Assembly: GCF_015223355.1 (NCBI RefSeq)
Contig: NZ_JADFFK010000014.1
Coordinates: 62,001-126,000 of the forward strand
Direction: 5' to 3'
Length of the DNA stretch: 64,000 nucleotides
DNA from: Salipiger mangrovisoli
Lineage (GTDB): Bacteria > Pseudomonadota > Alphaproteobacteria > Rhodobacterales > Rhodobacteraceae
Below are positions 36,444-44,689 of the stretch, in pieces. Both the position numbers and the translations under genes were made by a program. Under the pieces are notes generated by a model. It did no database searches. It was given only the letters and a program-made list of their open reading frames with translations, and was not told the DNA's origin. Positions within the stretch are counted from its first letter, which is position 1; each line of letters opens with the position of its first letter.

Positions 36444-36713
36444 GTGTCCGCCATGGGAGCGGTCTACACCCAACTGAGCGTCAAGGGACGTGTCCGGGCC
36501 GAACGCTCGAAGTTGGCAAAGGTCCCTGTCCGGAAGATGGCGTGCGTGCTGCGGCGCTCGAAAGCCGCCAAGACGGGGCTCGAGCTGAAGCAACTCTGCA
36601 ACCAGGCGAACAACACGCCTCGGAAGTGCCCCGGCTGGAGGGGCACGGCCGAGGTCTTCCGCGAAAAGATGATGCAGGAAACCGGCCGACACCCTTACCG
36701 TCGCAGGGAATAG
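36444..36713 (+). pseudogene. IS30-type transposase N-terminal remnant
   Basis: About 90 residues, of which YTQLSVKGRVRAERSKLAKV followed by VRKMACVLRRSKAA resembles the helix-turn-helix start of IS30-family transposases (usual pattern YTQLSxEER...IRxIAxxLxRSxST). The catalytic part is missing. It marks the boundary between the stress island and the exopolysaccharide operon. Confidence 0.45.
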
Positions 36714-36739
36714 CAATCGCGCTCCAGGCAGCGCGCGCA

Positions 36740-37852
36740 TTACCAGATCAGACGCTGATCCCCGCCGAGTTTGGAATTCGACAGATTGTCGATGTCGGCG
36801 ATCCGCTTCTCGAGTGCCGGATCGTCTTGGTAGCGGAGATAGGCGACGGCCCAAGCCATTTCGAAGTTCTCCGGCGTCTCGTCGATCTTCTGCTCGCGGC
36901 CGGTCCTTGCTTCGATCCGTTCCGGATTGTCAAAACCGTCCAGCGTGTAATCGACCGCCCTTTTGATCGCGCCATCGCAGGCGTCAAAGATCTCGGGATC
37001 ATCCTCTGCAAGCAGGGCCGCGGTGACCGCCAGCGCCTGAACGGCGTGCATCTGGTAGTGCAGCGCAAGATCGCCACGCTCCATTTCCAGGGGCAATGCG
37101 CCGTCCTCCTCTACCATGCAGGCGGTATATTCAACGGTCTCGCGTCCCCACTCGACGAGTTCCTCGTCTCCCGTCGTGAGGCCGATCCGGGTCACGCCCA
37201 TCGCCGCCCATTGCCGCAAATTGTTCCGCGACGCGCGCGGGGGTGCCTCCTCATCGAAATAGGCCATGGTCGCCTTCGCACGGTCCTCGAGCCAGCCTTC
37301 GATGACCGTCTGCTGCTCCTCACTCGGCTCCGCCACCGCCAGCGCATTGCTGTAGGCAAAGGCAATCCCGCCAAAGCGGCTCGGAGCCGAGATGTTCGCG
37401 TTCATCGTGGTCAATTCCGACAAGGCGTCGGCTTCGGCCCAGGGTGCGAGGCGTTCGTAGAGGCATTCCGCCGCCGCAACGCCGCGATCCCCCGATCGGG
37501 TCAGAGCGCGATTGCTTTCGCGCGTCAGGTCCGAAATGAAATCATCGACCGGTGCGAGCGCCGCGTTCACGGCAGCATTGGCGTCCTCGTCGAAATCCGA
37601 CCGGGTTTCGCTGTCTTCGGTGTATCGGCTGCCGTAACTCAGCGACACGACGGGGTCGACCGGCTCCATGCAATCGGAGTCATCGCCAGCGTCTGCGGTC
37701 GCCTCCTCCTCCGTCTCCGATACCGACGCGTCGGTATCGGACAGTTGAACCGGATCGATCCCGGGGGCCTTTTCGTCCTCCTGCGCGAATGAGGGGCTCA
37801 TTGGCAGGAGTGCAGCCAGAACCGCCAGTGTTGTGAGTGAAGTTGCCTTCAT
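36740..37852 (-). CDS. AlgL-like alginate lyase family protein with altered active site
   Basis: A 370-residue periplasmic protein with a signal peptide (cleavage near SFAQ) and an acidic linker (about 24-62), then an alpha-barrel domain like polysaccharide lyase family 5. RNNLRQWAAMG aligns with the family motif NNHSYW, and ALPLEMERGDLALHYQMHAV aligns with the segment holding the catalytic Arg and Tyr. The motif's His, the catalytic base of AlgL, is Leu here, so normal lyase activity is doubtful. It is the last gene of the operon and overlaps the previous stop by ATGA. In Pseudomonas AlgL clears stray alginate from the periplasm; this protein may have kept only a binding role. Confidence 0.65.
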   Translation of the reverse strand: MKATSLTTLAVLAALLPMSPSFAQEDEKAPGIDPVQLSDTDASVSETEEEATADAGDDSDCMEPVDPVVSLSYGSRYTEDSETRSDFDEDANAAVNAALAPVDDFISDLTRESNRALTRSGDRGVAAAECLYERLAPWAEADALSELTTMNANISAPSRFGGIAFAYSNALAVAEPSEEQQTVIEGWLEDRAKATMAYFDEEAPPRASRNNLRQWAAMGVTRIGLTTGDEELVEWGRETVEYTACMVEEDGALPLEMERGDLALHYQMHAVQALAVTAALLAEDDPEIFDACDGAIKRAVDYTLDGFDNPERIEARTGREQKIDETPENFEMAWAVAYLRYQDDPALEKRIADIDNLSNSKLGGDQRLIW

Positions 37853-40578
37853 TGTGTAGCGACCTCCGCGATCTGCATCGAGTTCATCAGTGAAACGGCG
37901 TCCTCGTTACCTAGGGCGGCCGCCTTCTGAAGCCAGTCGCGCGCCGCCTCGGGATCGGCATCGGCTCCGATGCCGAAAGCGAGGCTACGGGCAAGCTCGA
38001 CCATCGCGGCGGCGCTGCCGGCGTCCGCGGCGCGGCGCAGCCATTCGCCGCTTTCGCTGATATCTGCCTGATTGCTCGCCGAAGCACGCAGCTGGCGCGC
38101 ATGGTGCAGCATGGCTTCCGAGGAGCCGGCTTTTGCAGCCGCGAGCCACAGAGCGCCGGTATCGACCCGCGTCTCGACGTCCTGCCGAATGTCGGCCTGC
38201 GCATTCGCGAGTTTGTCGAGCACCGAAGGCAGCTGATCAGGGGCAGAACGTTCCGTCAGAGCCACGTAGTATTCCGCGGCCTTTGCAGGATCGTAGTCCG
38301 GCGTTTCGGGCTGTTCGACCTCGGTCATCAGGCGGAACACGGCGGGACGGTCGCCTTTTTCGTACCCGGCCAGCCAAAGGTTGCGGGCATCCCCGGCGGC
38401 ATCGTCACCAAGCATGTCGGCATGCGCCATGATGAGATCCCCGAGGTTCGTGTGCGACCACGCGCTTTCGGTTTTGACCAGCTCTTTCGAGATCCGCACC
38501 CATTGCGCGAACTGATCCGGCGAGCCGTGTTCCGCGAGCACTTCGGCCATCTGCAGGCCTTCGCTGAAGGTGCAGGTGGTTGCCGCGCGCGCATGACGGA
38601 TCAGGCTGGCCTTCTGGTCGTCCGAGAGGCCCTCCGAGTAGCGCAGAGCAAGAAGGCTTGCTTCGAAATCGCCGCGTGCGTCGATCACCGGGGCGAAGGT
38701 TCTCGCGATCGTTGCGGGGTCCGGGTAAGTCCCGGGATCAATCGTCGTCAGCAAGGTCATTGCGCGGCCATATCCTTGGTCGGCCAGTTGCAGTGCGATC
38801 GCTTCGGCGTCCTTGCTCTGCGGGAACCGGTCCACGAAGCGCAGCGCCAGATTGTCCCCGAGCGCATCGACCCACCCTTTGCCATCCGTGGGCGAGACGG
38901 CTTCGGCACGGGCGGCGATCAAGGACCAGTAGGATTGCTCTTCGGCAGATATCGCCTCGTTTGACGCCAAGGCGATCAGGTCGCTGGCGGCGGCATCCAC
39001 CGGCAGAACGGCCTGCGCATGGTCGAGGACCGTGCTCATCATGTGGAACGGCAAGGTGGGGGCAACGCCGTCCTTGACCTGGGCGAGCGTTTCCCCGAGC
39101 GACGGGTCCGGCGCTTCGGTTTCGGCCCCGGCCAGCGACTGCCAATAGCCGACCCGATCGACAAGCGGCGCATCGGGTGCCTTGCACAGGTTTGCCTGAA
39201 CCAGGTCGTTTACGGGACCCGATCGACCAATCTGTTCGACGGAGAAGATCAGGTCGTCGATGCCCGCATAGAAGGACTCGGCGTCCCCGAGGCCGATGTT
39301 GAGCAAGGCCCGTTGCCGGATCGCTTCCGGATCACCGAGGGCGACACCCTTTGCATAATAGTCCATGGCGGTCTGTTCACCGGCCCAGCGGCCTTCGCGT
39401 GCCAGAACGCGGTCCGCGGCTTTGGGATAGGCCCAGCCCGGCGCATTGTCGCTTTCGAGAAGCGCGGAGAGTGCCTTGTCATAGTCCTCGGTGCGCGCCG
39501 GATTGCCCTCGCGCAGCCTGTCGAGAAACAGCGTCAGGCGGCCCATGCCGGCACGATCGCCCGACGCGGCTGCGCGCTGGTAAAGCTCCTCGGCCTGCCC
39601 CAGATCGCGCTCCAGCAACGCGCCATCTTCATACAGGCGGCCAAGTTGAATGAGCACGCTCGGATCACCGCCCGTCGCGGCAATGCCAAGGTAGTGCAGC
39701 ATCACCGCGTTGTCCTTCGAGATCTCTTCCGAACGCAGGTGCATGTCCGCAACGCTCCACGCGGCGTCGGGGCTGCCGAGGTCCGCGGCAAAGCGGAACC
39801 ACCGTTCGGACAGCTCGTTGTCCGTCTGCACGATGTCGCCGTTCCGGTAGGCGCGCGCGATGTTCACGACACGATCGCAAATGGTCTCGTCCAACCGACC
39901 GACCTGCGAGGCAAAGCCCATCATGACCGTCATCTTCGGCTCGACGTTCCAGTTCGGCACATCGATGCCGCGCTGCTGGAAGCTGGCGATGCTCAGCAGG
40001 CTGTTGGCATCTCCCCCACGGGCGGCCGCAACAATCAGCTGCAGACCACGGTCCCGGTCGGGCGCAACACCCTTGCCCTGCATCAGCCATTCGCCGAGAC
40101 GGCGTTGGTTCTGCGGCTGTTCGGCAGCCGTCGAGGCAAGAGCCTTATCGATCAGCCCCTCGGCGCGCACGTCCGCCGCCTGGCCCGCCTCGAGCCGCAT
40201 CTCGATGGTTTCCATCAACTGCTTGTCGCCGTCGTAGGTCGCGTCGATCGTCGGCAGCAGCGCGACGACCTTTTCACCCACCGGCAGCCATTTCACGGGG
40301 TCGATCGCCATGAGACGGCGCATGTCGCGGCGGACAAGCGTCGAGTCCATGCCGGAAAGGGATTGACCATCCCAACCGTCCCAACGGGTCGTGATCACGC
40401 TGTCGGGCGCCCGGATTTCACAGACTGGCTGCGCGTCGATCTGCGGCGGCTCGAAATCGACCTTCACCGGCCCCGCGGCCATCGCCGGGGCGGCGACAGC
40501 CAGGAATGTGCCAGCCAGCAAGGCAGACCGCGCGCTCTGCAGAAGCGGCCTGATGCGCATCGGAGTAACGTTCATCAT
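37849..40578 (-). CDS. large SEL1-repeat periplasmic protein, AlgK-like
   Basis: A 909-residue protein with a signal peptide (cleavage near AMAAG), followed by about 850 residues of helical SEL1/TPR-type repeats, for example RRLGEWLMQGKGVAPDRDRG, LGRLYEDGALLERDLGQAEE and AMVELARSLAFGIGADADPE. In Pseudomonas, AlgK is a roughly 475-residue SEL1 lipoprotein that links the periplasmic export complex to the AlgE porin. Position and repeats suggest the same scaffold role here. It is about twice the size and has no lipobox cysteine, so it is probably soluble. It starts 16 bases after algF and its stop overlaps the algL-like start. Confidence 0.7.
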   Translation of the reverse strand: MMNVTPMRIRPLLQSARSALLAGTFLAVAAPAMAAGPVKVDFEPPQIDAQPVCEIRAPDSVITTRWDGWDGQSLSGMDSTLVRRDMRRLMAIDPVKWLPVGEKVVALLPTIDATYDGDKQLMETIEMRLEAGQAADVRAEGLIDKALASTAAEQPQNQRRLGEWLMQGKGVAPDRDRGLQLIVAAARGGDANSLLSIASFQQRGIDVPNWNVEPKMTVMMGFASQVGRLDETICDRVVNIARAYRNGDIVQTDNELSERWFRFAADLGSPDAAWSVADMHLRSEEISKDNAVMLHYLGIAATGGDPSVLIQLGRLYEDGALLERDLGQAEELYQRAAASGDRAGMGRLTLFLDRLREGNPARTEDYDKALSALLESDNAPGWAYPKAADRVLAREGRWAGEQTAMDYYAKGVALGDPEAIRQRALLNIGLGDAESFYAGIDDLIFSVEQIGRSGPVNDLVQANLCKAPDAPLVDRVGYWQSLAGAETEAPDPSLGETLAQVKDGVAPTLPFHMMSTVLDHAQAVLPVDAAASDLIALASNEAISAEEQSYWSLIAARAEAVSPTDGKGWVDALGDNLALRFVDRFPQSKDAEAIALQLADQGYGRAMTLLTTIDPGTYPDPATIARTFAPVIDARGDFEASLLALRYSEGLSDDQKASLIRHARAATTCTFSEGLQMAEVLAEHGSPDQFAQWVRISKELVKTESAWSHTNLGDLIMAHADMLGDDAAGDARNLWLAGYEKGDRPAVFRLMTEVEQPETPDYDPAKAAEYYVALTERSAPDQLPSVLDKLANAQADIRQDVETRVDTGALWLAAAKAGSSEAMLHHARQLRASASNQADISESGEWLRRAADAGSAAAMVELARSLAFGIGADADPEAARDWLQKAAALGNEDAVSLMNSMQIAEVATQ

Positions 40579-40594
40579 TCGCTCTATCCCTGGC

Positions 40595-41239
40595 TCAATT
40601 GACCTGCGACGCTTTCAGCGCCACAAGCTCGTAGTTTCCATTGGTCCCGCTGAACACCAGGGTGGTGCCTTCGCGGCGTGCCAGCGCCACGGAGGACACA
40701 GCCGCCAGCGTCTCGTCCCCGGTGCGCGCCTCGAAATCGAGAGACAGCGGCGCCTTGAGGGCAACCCAGTCGCCGCTCCCTTCGCCGACCCCTTCCAGCG
40801 CAACGCGCTTGGCGGCGGGGACGTAAAGGTCGACGGCCGGCTTGTCAGAGATGTTGTAGAACGTCAGGTCTGCCTGGGCGGGGCTGTGACCCAGCGGATC
40901 GGTCACCAGAACGCCCTTGCCGTCTGCGGTGACCAACCAGCTGTTCCAGCTGCCCTTGGCAATGTCGGCGGTGCCGACGACGCCGGCGGCAGAGACATCG
41001 ACCGTGCCGGGCTCCTCGATGGTCACGTAGGGAGAAACACCCTCCCCCAGGTCAGAGAAATTCTCGCCCGCGATGATGGCCGACGCATCCCGCACGGCGA
41101 TGACGCGCAGGTAGCCCGCGTCGGGATTTGCGGCATCGTCATACAGCTGGGAGTCCTGAGCCGCAGCGGCCTGACCGAAGACGATCATGGCAATCGCGGA
41201 AACAACAGTGCGGATTTTGGTCGAGGTGAAGTCGCTCAT
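40595..41239 (-). CDS. algF: alginate O-acetylation protein AlgF
   Basis: A 214-residue periplasmic protein with a signal peptide (ends near AAAAQ) and AlgF-type beta-sandwich sequence: LYDDAANPDAGYLRVIAVRD, SPYVTIEEPGTVDVSAAGVV, LTFYNISDKPAVDLYVPA and a final GNYELVALK. Its length is almost identical to Pseudomonas AlgF. It takes part in passing acetyl groups to the polymer together with AlgI, AlgJ and AlgX. Of two near ATGs the second (41239) is preferred because GGAG is 7 bases before it. The first ATG overlaps the algX stop, so the two are coupled. Confidence 0.85.
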   Translation of the reverse strand: MSDFTSTKIRTVVSAIAMIVFGQAAAAQDSQLYDDAANPDAGYLRVIAVRDASAIIAGENFSDLGEGVSPYVTIEEPGTVDVSAAGVVGTADIAKGSWNSWLVTADGKGVLVTDPLGHSPAQADLTFYNISDKPAVDLYVPAAKRVALEGVGEGSGDWVALKAPLSLDFEARTGDETLAAVSSVALARREGTTLVFSGTNGNYELVALKASQVN

Positions 41240-41241
41240 CT

Positions 41242-42609
41242 TCATTCTCCAAAGTTGGGGCAGAGGCTCAGGCTTGCGCCGTTGGGGATGGGTCGGTCGA
41301 AAGCAACCTTGATGCTCTCGATCGGCAGATCGACGTAGGGCCCGAGCCCTAGCCAGAAGTTTCCGGTCGCCCGCAGGCGGTCATCACGGTTCGAGAAGTA
41401 GCGGCGCGACACGCCATCCGTGGTCACGAGGGTGAATTCCGCGTTCCGCGGCCCCTCGGACCCGAAGCGGGCCAGGATCGCATCATCGGTGTCGAAGGTC
41501 GCGCCACCGAGCTCCGCTTCGAGCGTTTCCGAGGTGGCGGTGACATTGAGGGGATCGGAACAGGCCGCAGAGGCAGCCGCCGTCAGCTCTTCGATCGGGC
41601 CCGTGCCGAACTGCAGCAGATCGGTGTAGATCGGGTTTTCCCAGACGATGAAGCGGGGCCGCTGTTCCAGATAGTCCTGCGAGGTCAGATAGGAGATCAA
41701 CGCCCCGTACTGGCCACCACCGGTCACGGCATAGTTCAGCACCTCGAGACCCGAGTACTGGGAGATCCAGCCTGCGAAGTTGTTGGTCGGGTTGTCCGAG
41801 AAGGACGTCCCGAGCAGAACGACCTGGCTCTGCTCTTCGGCATCCGCGAAGATGTCCAGCGGGCCGGTGTCGTCCTGCGCGGGGGTCGTGTCCGCGTTGG
41901 TCTCAAAGCCCAAGGTTTCCACTTCAGGCAAAGGATCGCGGCATTGGCGCTGCATCGCGCGGCGCATGTTGGAAAAGCCTTCGAGCTCGCCGACCTGACG
42001 CGTCTGATAGCTGCTCGGGGTAAGATCACCGTAGCCCGGGTGTTCGACGATCTGATCGGCCACGGCCCGCGCCGCACGCCGCGCGCCTTCGGAGGTCCAG
42101 TGGTAGTCGGACCGGAAGAACAACGGTGTGTTTTCCGTCCCGTACTTGGCGACCTCCGCCGGATCGAATGTATCCAGCATCCGCGTCAGGATGTCGGCCG
42201 TGACGACACCGCTCGCACGCAGGTTCTCGATCGACACCGCATATTCGGCACGGGCCTTGTCGACGTCGTACCCGGTGGTGACAAACTTCGACGGAAGATC
42301 TTCGGGCATGGCCTGCCCTTTCGTCGGCACCGGCGCGAAGATCAGGGTCGTGCCCTGCTCCTCCAAGGCGCGGGCGATGCGGGCGACCGCCTCGGCTGCG
42401 CGGTGGTTGATGATCTGCCCCATCGTGAGATCGGTCGCGACGCGGTAGAACACGCCATCCTTGCCCTCTTCGGCACGCACCAGGCTGGATTGTTCCAGGC
42501 CGGCGCAGCCAAAGCTGGACTCTTGCGCCGCGGCCGCCGAAGCGGTGCCGCATAGCCCGAGCGCGACCATGGCGAAAACGGTCAAGTTGGAACGGTGAGT
42601 GAGGGTCAT
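41242..42609 (-). CDS. algX: alginate O-acetyltransferase AlgX
   Basis: A 455-residue periplasmic protein with a signal peptide (about 1-28, ends SAAAAQ). The SGNH-hydrolase-like domain has the Asp-His motif RSDYHWTSEGAR and the nucleophile Ser in LLGTSFSDNPTNNF. A C-terminal carbohydrate-binding module (about 340-455, including NAEFTLVTTDGVSRRYFSNR) is typical of AlgX and distinguishes it from AlgJ. AlgX places acetyl on mannuronate in the growing chain and scaffolds the export complex. The gene overlaps the small SEL1 gene by ATGA and is coupled to algF. Confidence 0.85.
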   Translation of the reverse strand: MTLTHRSNLTVFAMVALGLCGTASAAAAQESSFGCAGLEQSSLVRAEEGKDGVFYRVATDLTMGQIINHRAAEAVARIARALEEQGTTLIFAPVPTKGQAMPEDLPSKFVTTGYDVDKARAEYAVSIENLRASGVVTADILTRMLDTFDPAEVAKYGTENTPLFFRSDYHWTSEGARRAARAVADQIVEHPGYGDLTPSSYQTRQVGELEGFSNMRRAMQRQCRDPLPEVETLGFETNADTTPAQDDTGPLDIFADAEEQSQVVLLGTSFSDNPTNNFAGWISQYSGLEVLNYAVTGGGQYGALISYLTSQDYLEQRPRFIVWENPIYTDLLQFGTGPIEELTAAASAACSDPLNVTATSETLEAELGGATFDTDDAILARFGSEGPRNAEFTLVTTDGVSRRYFSNRDDRLRATGNFWLGLGPYVDLPIESIKVAFDRPIPNGASLSLCPNFGE

Positions 42610-43424
42610 TCGATTTCCCCTGCCTGATCAGATTGCATTTCGCGCAGCAGGTTTTGTCCGAGCGCAACCATTCCCAGATCGTTCACCGAACCGGCAAGGT
42701 TGATGGCTTCCTTGGTGCCTTCGATGTCGCGCGCCGCGATTTTCTGGCGGACGATCAGCTCGATGGCATCATTCTGCCCGTCGGCTGCCGCCATGCGGGC
42801 ATAGCGCTCGCTCTTCTCGGCATCGGTCGTTCCGAAGACGTCGCCGTCCTGCCAGGCGCGGGCGAGCCGTGCCGCCGCTTTGGCTTCGCCGTTGCGGGCG
42901 GCAAACTCGAGCGCATTTCCAATGCTGCGCAAGCGGGCCGGCTGGTTCTCGAACGCACCGGACTCGAGCCCGGCATCGAGCGCATCGACGAGCCTGGGCG
43001 TTGCGAAGAGGCGCCCGCTGATCACGGCGGTGGCGTAGTAATGCGCGATGTCGGACGCCAGCTCGGGACGGTCCATGGCCTCGAGCTTCTGACCGATGGC
43101 CCATGCCGCCAGCCCGTCGCCCGCATCCGCGAGGTTCCGAAGCCGACCATAGCTGACATGCCGGTCATCAAGCATGTCGCGGCGGGTCTGCCGCAACCGG
43201 GCGCTTGGCAGCTCCCGTGTCGCATTGATGCCGAATGGCGATGAAATGCTCTCCCCGCTGGCCGGGCTGACCATGAGGCCGAAGCCCAAACCAACGAGGA
43301 GAAGCACCACACCCGACCTTGAGCGAAGACCGTTCGGATTATTCCGAAAAGTAGACCGGGTGTGTTCGGGAAAGGAGGACCATGTCGCGACGGTCCGATG
43401 GTTCAGGATTGTCTCAGTCGACAT
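42606..43424 (-). CDS. small SEL1/TPR-like membrane-anchored or exported protein
   Basis: A 272-residue protein. One hydrophobic segment (about 38-55, VVLLLVGLGFGLMV) after a basic, unusually long N-terminus acts as a signal anchor or signal peptide. The rest (about 75-260) is alanine-rich helices of SEL1/TPR style (LADAGDGLAAWAIGQKLEAM, AARNGEAKAAARLARAWQDG, RYARMAAADGQNDAIELIV). It is not a standard alginate gene in Pseudomonas. Together with the large SEL1 protein it may share the AlgK scaffold function. It has a strong ribosome site (AAGGAG) inside the end of algJ, which it overlaps by 11 bases. Confidence 0.65.
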   Translation of the reverse strand: MSTETILNHRTVATWSSFPEHTRSTFRNNPNGLRSRSGVVLLLVGLGFGLMVSPASGESISSPFGINATRELPSARLRQTRRDMLDDRHVSYGRLRNLADAGDGLAAWAIGQKLEAMDRPELASDIAHYYATAVISGRLFATPRLVDALDAGLESGAFENQPARLRSIGNALEFAARNGEAKAAARLARAWQDGDVFGTTDAEKSERYARMAAADGQNDAIELIVRQKIAARDIEGTKEAINLAGSVNDLGMVALGQNLLREMQSDQAGEIE

Positions 43425-44679
43425 GGGTTTCTCCTTTGTTGTTCAGATCGAGCGAGGCCAGTTGGCCGGTCTGGCCCGCGGCGTCGGTCGAGGCAGCCTG
43501 CAGGGTCTCTGCGGTCTGCAGGCTCGTCGGCGCGTCCGCTTCGATGCGCGCCAACTCGTCGGTCAGCATGCCACCCGCGAGGATCGCCTGATCCTTCTGG
43601 GCCTCTTCCGGCTCCCAGATGCTGGGGTCGGACAGGTAGCGGACGGGAATTTCCCAGATGACTCGCTGCGGAGGCGTATCGCGGAACGCAGGGTCGGCGA
43701 GCATCTTGAGGAAGGGCTTCACGGGGCCGCGCCCCTCTTCGGCATAATTCACGATGTCGCTCTGCATCGCGATCTTGAGGCTTTCCTGGAACGACCAGTC
43801 CGGGTTTGCCGAATAGGACGTCCCGACCAGCACAGTTGGCAGGGCAGCGGCTGCGAAGAGATCGTCACCGGAGCCGAAGATATCCGCTCCATTATCCGCT
43901 GCGGCGGCCTCGGCCTTGAACAGGCGCGCCGACTCTTCCTCGAGACCGATTGCGGTGGCGTAATCCTCGGTGGTGATGAACTTGGTCAGATCACCATGGA
44001 ACGCGACCGTCTCGGTTTCGACAGGCTCGAACACGGTGTCGCCGCTCGGAAGGTCGGCAGCGATCGCCCGCGCCACCGCTGCTGCGCCGTCGCGTGTCCA
44101 GTGCGTGTCGGACGCGTAGAAGACCTGCGAAACCTCGGCTTCGGTCATCAGCGCGGTCCGGCTGTCGACCGTGTCGATGCCCATCTCACGCAGCGAGGCC
44201 AGCACCTCGTCGTACCGGGCTTCCAGGTCGTTGGCCATCGACGGATTGCGGGTTTCGTCGCGGTAGATGTCGGCCTTGCCTGCAAGCGGAACGATCGTGA
44301 GAGCGACGCCCATCTCGTTCAGTGTCTCTTCCAGGATTGCGATGCGGGCGAGGCTCGCCGAGAGCGGCTCCGACATCGAGCGGGCTTCTTCGGCGGTGAA
44401 CAGCCAGCCGTCGCGGCCGGGCACCACACCTTCCTTGCCTTCCCCCAGCGCCAGCCAGCGCCCGGCGCCGACGATCCCGGAGGCAAAGTCCCGGTGCGGC
44501 AGCGCATCGCTCCACGTCGAGTCGATGGTGGCGGTTGCCTCTCCGTCGAACCAGGATCTGGCGGTCCAATGCGCCTGCTCAATCCGCGCACCGACGTTCG
44601 GCAGCGCTTCCGAGGCACTCCACGCCGAGTAGGCGACGAGAGCTGCGGGTATGGCCATGCGTGCTATCGTTACGATCAT
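43414..44679 (-). CDS. algJ: alginate O-acetyltransferase AlgJ
   Basis: A 421-residue protein with an N-terminal signal anchor (about 5-25) and an SGNH-type domain: VVPGRDGWLFTAEE, the Asp-His motif YASDTHWTRDGAAAVARAIA and the nucleophile Ser in VLVGTSYSANPDWSFQESLK. It lacks the carbohydrate-binding tail of AlgX. With AlgI supplying acetyl across the membrane, AlgJ acts in periplasmic polymer acetylation. It begins 10 bases after algI ends and is overlapped by the small SEL1 gene at its end. Confidence 0.85.
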   Translation of the reverse strand: MIVTIARMAIPAALVAYSAWSASEALPNVGARIEQAHWTARSWFDGEATATIDSTWSDALPHRDFASGIVGAGRWLALGEGKEGVVPGRDGWLFTAEEARSMSEPLSASLARIAILEETLNEMGVALTIVPLAGKADIYRDETRNPSMANDLEARYDEVLASLREMGIDTVDSRTALMTEAEVSQVFYASDTHWTRDGAAAVARAIAADLPSGDTVFEPVETETVAFHGDLTKFITTEDYATAIGLEEESARLFKAEAAAADNGADIFGSGDDLFAAAALPTVLVGTSYSANPDWSFQESLKIAMQSDIVNYAEEGRGPVKPFLKMLADPAFRDTPPQRVIWEIPVRYLSDPSIWEPEEAQKDQAILAGGMLTDELARIEADAPTSLQTAETLQAASTDAAGQTGQLASLDLNNKGETHVD

Positions 44680-44689
44680 AGGTCTCGCC

